Positions 61,353 through 64,000 of a DNA stretch of 64,000 nucleotides are shown in pieces. Position 1 is the stretch's first letter. Every line of letters starts with the position of its first letter. Where the stretch lies: assembly GCA_945952065.1 (NCBI GenBank), contig CAMFGY010000010.1:1-64000 (forward strand). Direction: 5' to 3'. The translations under genes and the position numbers were made by a program. Origin of the DNA: an uncultured Burkholderiales bacterium. GTDB lineage: Bacteria; Pseudomonadota; Gammaproteobacteria; Burkholderiales; Burkholderiaceae_C. The notes under the pieces were generated by a model that was given only the letters and a program-made list of their open reading frames with translations, was not told the DNA's origin and did no database searches.

Positions 61353-62939
61353 ATGCGCAAGATCAAGCAAACAGCACTGGCCTTGACACTGGGCCTGACC
61401 ATGAGCCTCGCGGCCCAGTATGCGCAGGCGGCACCGCTGCGCTGGGCGGCCCAGAATGACATTCTGACCCTGGACCCCCATTCCCAGAATCACTCGACCA
61501 CCAATGCCATCTTGATGCATGCCTATGAAGGCCTGACGAGATACAACGACAAATACCAAGTCGAGCCGGCGTTGGCGACCAAATGGACCTACATCTCGCC
61601 CACGCAAGTGCGTTTTGAATTGCGCCGGGGCGTTAAGTTCCATGACGGCACGCCCTTCACCGCCGACGATGTGATCTTCACCTTCGGCCGCATCACCCAG
61701 CCGCAGGGCACGATGCAGATCTATGTGGCCGGCATCAAAGAGATCAAGAAGATCGATGACTACACCATCGACATGATGCTCAGCGCGCCCACCCCCATCT
61801 TGCTGCGCAACATCATCGACTTCCGCATCATGAGCAAGGCCTGGGCGGAGAAGAACAAAACCACCAATGTGCAAGACTACAAAGCGAAAGAGGACAACTA
61901 CGCCTCACGCAATGTGATGGGCACTGGGCCTTACAAAATCACCGGCTGGCAGCCCGACCAAAAAGTCAGCATGGTGGCCAACAAGGATTGGTGGGACGCC
62001 AAGAACGCCAGCAATGTGACCGAAGTCAGCTACCTACCCATCAAGTCTGACCCGACCCGCGTGGCCGCGCTGCTGTCCGGCGATGTGGACATGCTGACCG
62101 ATCTGCCCACCCAAGACGTGGCCAAGCTCAAAAGCGACCCCAAGCTCAAGGTCATCGAGGGCCCCGAGGTGCGCACCATCTTCTTCGTGATGGACCAGGG
62201 CAGCGATGAACTGCAAGGCTCCAATGTGAAGGGCAAAAACCCCTTCAAGGACAAACGGGTGCGCGAGGCGTTGAGCGTGGCGATTGACCGCGAGGCCATC
62301 AAACGCACCATCATGCGCGGCCTGTCCATCCCGGCCGGCATCATGGTGGCGCCAGGCGTCAACGGCAACACGCCGGAACTGGACACACCGCTGAAGGCCG
62401 ATACCGAAAAGGCCAAAAAGCTCTTGGCCGAGGCCGGCTACCCGAACGGCTTTGAAGTGCCACTGAATTGCCCGAACAACCGTTACGTCAATGACGAAGA
62501 GGTCTGCCAAGCGGTGGTTTCGATGTGGGCCAAGATCGGCATCAAAGCCAAGCTAGCCGCCCTGCCCTTCGCACAGCACAGCCAAACCTTCCAACGCTTT
62601 GAAGCCCCGCTGTTTATGTTGGGCTGGGGCGTGGCCACTTACGACGCGCAGTACTTCCTGCAAGCCGTGGCGCGCACCAAGGCAACCGGCGCCGACGGCA
62701 ATTTCAACTTCGCCAAACTCAGCGACGCCAAGCTGGACCAGTTGGTGGACGGCATGAAGGTGGAAGTGGACGTCACCAAGCGCAACGCCATGATCCGCGA
62801 GGCCTTGCTGCGGGTGCGCGATGAGACCCTCTTCATCCCGCTGCACCACCAAATGCGCCCCTGGGCCATGCGCGCCAATGTGGAAACCATCCATCGCTCG
62901 GATGACCGCCCCGAGGCTAGGCTGACGCATCTCAAATAA
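61353..62939 (+). CDS. ABC transporter solute-binding protein, dipeptide/oligopeptide family (SBP_bac_5)
   Basis: Periplasmic binding protein of 528 residues. A signal peptide covers 1-26 (cleavage after AQA). The family pattern LTLDPHSQNHSTTNAI, RRGVKFHDGTPFTADDVIFT and NVMGTGPYKI is present. The ATG at 61353 has AAGGG six bases upstream. No permease or ATPase gene follows; a terminator does, so it is an orphan gene. Substrate may be a peptide, nickel, opine or similar; not decided. Confidence 0.9.
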   Translation: MRKIKQTALALTLGLTMSLAAQYAQAAPLRWAAQNDILTLDPHSQNHSTTNAILMHAYEGLTRYNDKYQVEPALATKWTYISPTQVRFELRRGVKFHDGTPFTADDVIFTFGRITQPQGTMQIYVAGIKEIKKIDDYTIDMMLSAPTPILLRNIIDFRIMSKAWAEKNKTTNVQDYKAKEDNYASRNVMGTGPYKITGWQPDQKVSMVANKDWWDAKNASNVTEVSYLPIKSDPTRVAALLSGDVDMLTDLPTQDVAKLKSDPKLKVIEGPEVRTIFFVMDQGSDELQGSNVKGKNPFKDKRVREALSVAIDREAIKRTIMRGLSIPAGIMVAPGVNGNTPELDTPLKADTEKAKKLLAEAGYPNGFEVPLNCPNNRYVNDEEVCQAVVSMWAKIGIKAKLAALPFAQHSQTFQRFEAPLFMLGWGVATYDAQYFLQAVARTKATGADGNFNFAKLSDAKLDQLVDGMKVEVDVTKRNAMIREALLRVRDETLFIPLHHQMRPWAMRANVETIHRSDDRPEARLTHLK

Positions 62940-62963
62940 GCGCGGCCTTGCCGCTCTCAGCTG

Positions 62964-62986
62964 GGCCACCTTCGGGTGGCCTTTTT
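62964..62986 (+). terminator. Terminator of the solute-binding protein gene
   Basis: A perfect stem GGCCACC/GGTGGCC with stable TTCG tetraloop (62971-62974), then five T (62982-62986). It begins 25 bases after the stop and reaches the stop codon of the convergent AraC-type gene. Confidence 0.92.
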
Positions 62987-64000
62987 CATGGCGCGGCGCG
63001 CTCGCCGCGCAAACGCGCCCGCAGCGCGGTCGGCGTCAGGCCAAACCAGCGCCGCACGGTGCGGCTGAAGTTGGACGTATCGACAAACCCCAGATCGGCC
63101 GCAATCCATTCCACCGAGCGTTGCCCTTGACGCAAGGCCCGCAATGCCTGCTCTTGGCGCACGCTGTCCAAGACCGACTGATAGGTACAGCCCTCCTGCC
63201 GCAAATGGCGGATCAAGGTGCGCACCGACACATGGCAATGCGCCGCCGCCTGCGCCACACCCGGAAACGGCGCGCCCGGCGCCCGACTCAAGAGCAGTTG
63301 CTGCACCCGTTGCCCCCAGGCCCCCGGCCCTCCCCGGCTTTGCGCCAGTTCGCGCTCGCAATCCTGGCGCGCGGCCTCAAAAGCTCTTGCATCGGCGGTC
63401 AGACAGGGCAAATTCAGTAACTCATCATTCAGACGGAATGCCAACAGCGGCGCATCAAAGCGCAGCGGGCCATCGAAACACTGCCGCAGCCGCGCAAGCC
63501 AGGCCGGGTCGAGAGGCTCGGGCAGTGGCAGATCGATCACCAAGCCCTGCACCCGCTGCCCCACCACCGACTCCATCAAACGCAGCGCCGTGCCCAAGAC
63601 CATGTCCAGCACAAAGCCCCTCGCCTGCCCGAGGTCACAACACTCATGCACCAAGAGGACGGCGGCACCACCGCCCTGCGGCCCCTCGCTCCACTCAAAG
63701 CGCAGCAGGCCATTGCGCAGGCTGGCAAAACGCGCGGCGGTCTGCAAGGCCTGACGCAAATCGCGGCTCGCCACCATGGCGTAACCCAAGGCCCCATGCG
63801 CCGAAATCTGGGCCATTTGCCCCAAGTCCAGCCCCAATGCGGGTCGATCGCTCACAGCCAAAGCCGCCAGCACCAAACGGTGCACGACGCCAAATTCCAG
63901 CATCTGTTCGCGCACCGAAAGCTCGCCCCAACTCAAACCCGCGGACGCCAGGCTTCCCTCCACATCGGCCCCCATGCTGCGCAAGAGCATGCACAGCAAG
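62986..64000 (-). CDS. AraC-family transcriptional regulator, 5' end at the window edge
   Basis: A C-terminal double helix-turn-helix (about 235-330), with VSVRTLIRHLRQEG and the second helix pair in DLGFVDTSNFSRTVRRWFGLTP, follows an N-terminal arabinose-binding-domain-like region (about 15-200). The frame stays open to the last base of the window. TTG and ATG codons lie at the very edge, so the start may be there or beyond; the family usually has some 15 more residues. It may control the divergent gene outside the window or the solute-binding protein gene it faces. Confidence 0.88.
   Translation of the reverse strand, partial: LLCMLLRSMGADVEGSLASAGLSWGELSVREQMLEFGVVHRLVLAALAVSDRPALGLDLGQMAQISAHGALGYAMVASRDLRQALQTAARFASLRNGLLRFEWSEGPQGGGAAVLLVHECCDLGQARGFVLDMVLGTALRLMESVVGQRVQGLVIDLPLPEPLDPAWLARLRQCFDGPLRFDAPLLAFRLNDELLNLPCLTADARAFEAARQDCERELAQSRGGPGAWGQRVQQLLLSRAPGAPFPGVAQAAAHCHVSVRTLIRHLRQEGCTYQSVLDSVRQEQALRALRQGQRSVEWIAADLGFVDTSNFSRTVRRWFGLTPTALRARLRGERAAP

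Overview
The window is a GC-rich stretch of chromosome that is almost wholly housekeeping. Gene order (rpsB-tsf-pyrH-frr-uppS-cdsA-dxr-rseP-bamA-skp-lpxD-fabZ-lpxA-lpxB-rnhB; hisS-yfgM-bamB-der-hfq-hflX-hflK-hflC-yjeT-hisZ-purA; odhA-odhB-lpdA-zapE), a HisZ subunit, and lipid A and Bam genes point to a Gram-negative betaproteobacterium of the order Burkholderiales, probably near the Comamonadaceae / Roseateles-Rubrivivax group. The placement is inferred from protein style and synteny; no 16S gene is present.

Layout. 1-3600: ppsA (minus) diverges from its regulator ppsR (plus). 3600-18700: one long minus-strand cluster reading rpsB, tsf, pyrH, frr, uppS, cdsA, dxr, rseP, bamA, skp, lpxD, fabZ, lpxA, lpxB, rnhB and a SpoU-type RNA methyltransferase. 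It links translation, undecaprenyl and phospholipid synthesis, outer-membrane protein assembly and lipid A synthesis, with many ATGA/TGATG stop-start overlaps. 18900-23140: a plus-strand operon of amidase, DadA-like FAD oxidoreductase and bifunctional NAD(P)HX repair enzyme. 23245-25733: rnr (minus), whose 5' end collides with the promoter of a plus-strand tRNA-Leu(CAG). 26094-46080: minus-strand genes for a phosphoribosyltransferase, purA, hisZ, yjeT, hflC, hflK, hflX, hfq, der, bamB, yfgM, hisS, ispG, a RodZ-like protein, a PilW/PilF lipoprotein, rlmN, ndk, a very long rluB and scpB. 46329-48430: rluD and bamD, divergent. 48454-53564: a DinG-family helicase, a DUF465 protein, a PP2C phosphatase (plus), an unknown secreted coiled-coil protein and zapE. 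53644-59649: the 2-oxoglutarate dehydrogenase operon odhA-odhB-lpdA, with a small SMR transporter gene between odhB and lpdA. 60054-62939 (plus): an Fe(II)/2OG oxygenase, a cysteine-rich protein and an orphan peptide-type ABC solute-binding protein. The window ends in an AraC-family regulator (minus) that reaches the edge.

I see no prophage, insertion sequence, CRISPR array, toxin-antitoxin pair or defence island, and nothing that makes a convincing unknown multi-gene system. The more unusual items are local: the rnr/tRNA-Leu collision with no canonical rnr start codon near the expected N-terminus; the SMR gene inside the odh operon; a 700-residue RluB with an Arg/Gly/Asp tail; a possible two-state hairpin upstream of rpsB; the amidase/DadA-like/NNR operon; and a nine-cysteine protein beside a 2OG oxygenase.
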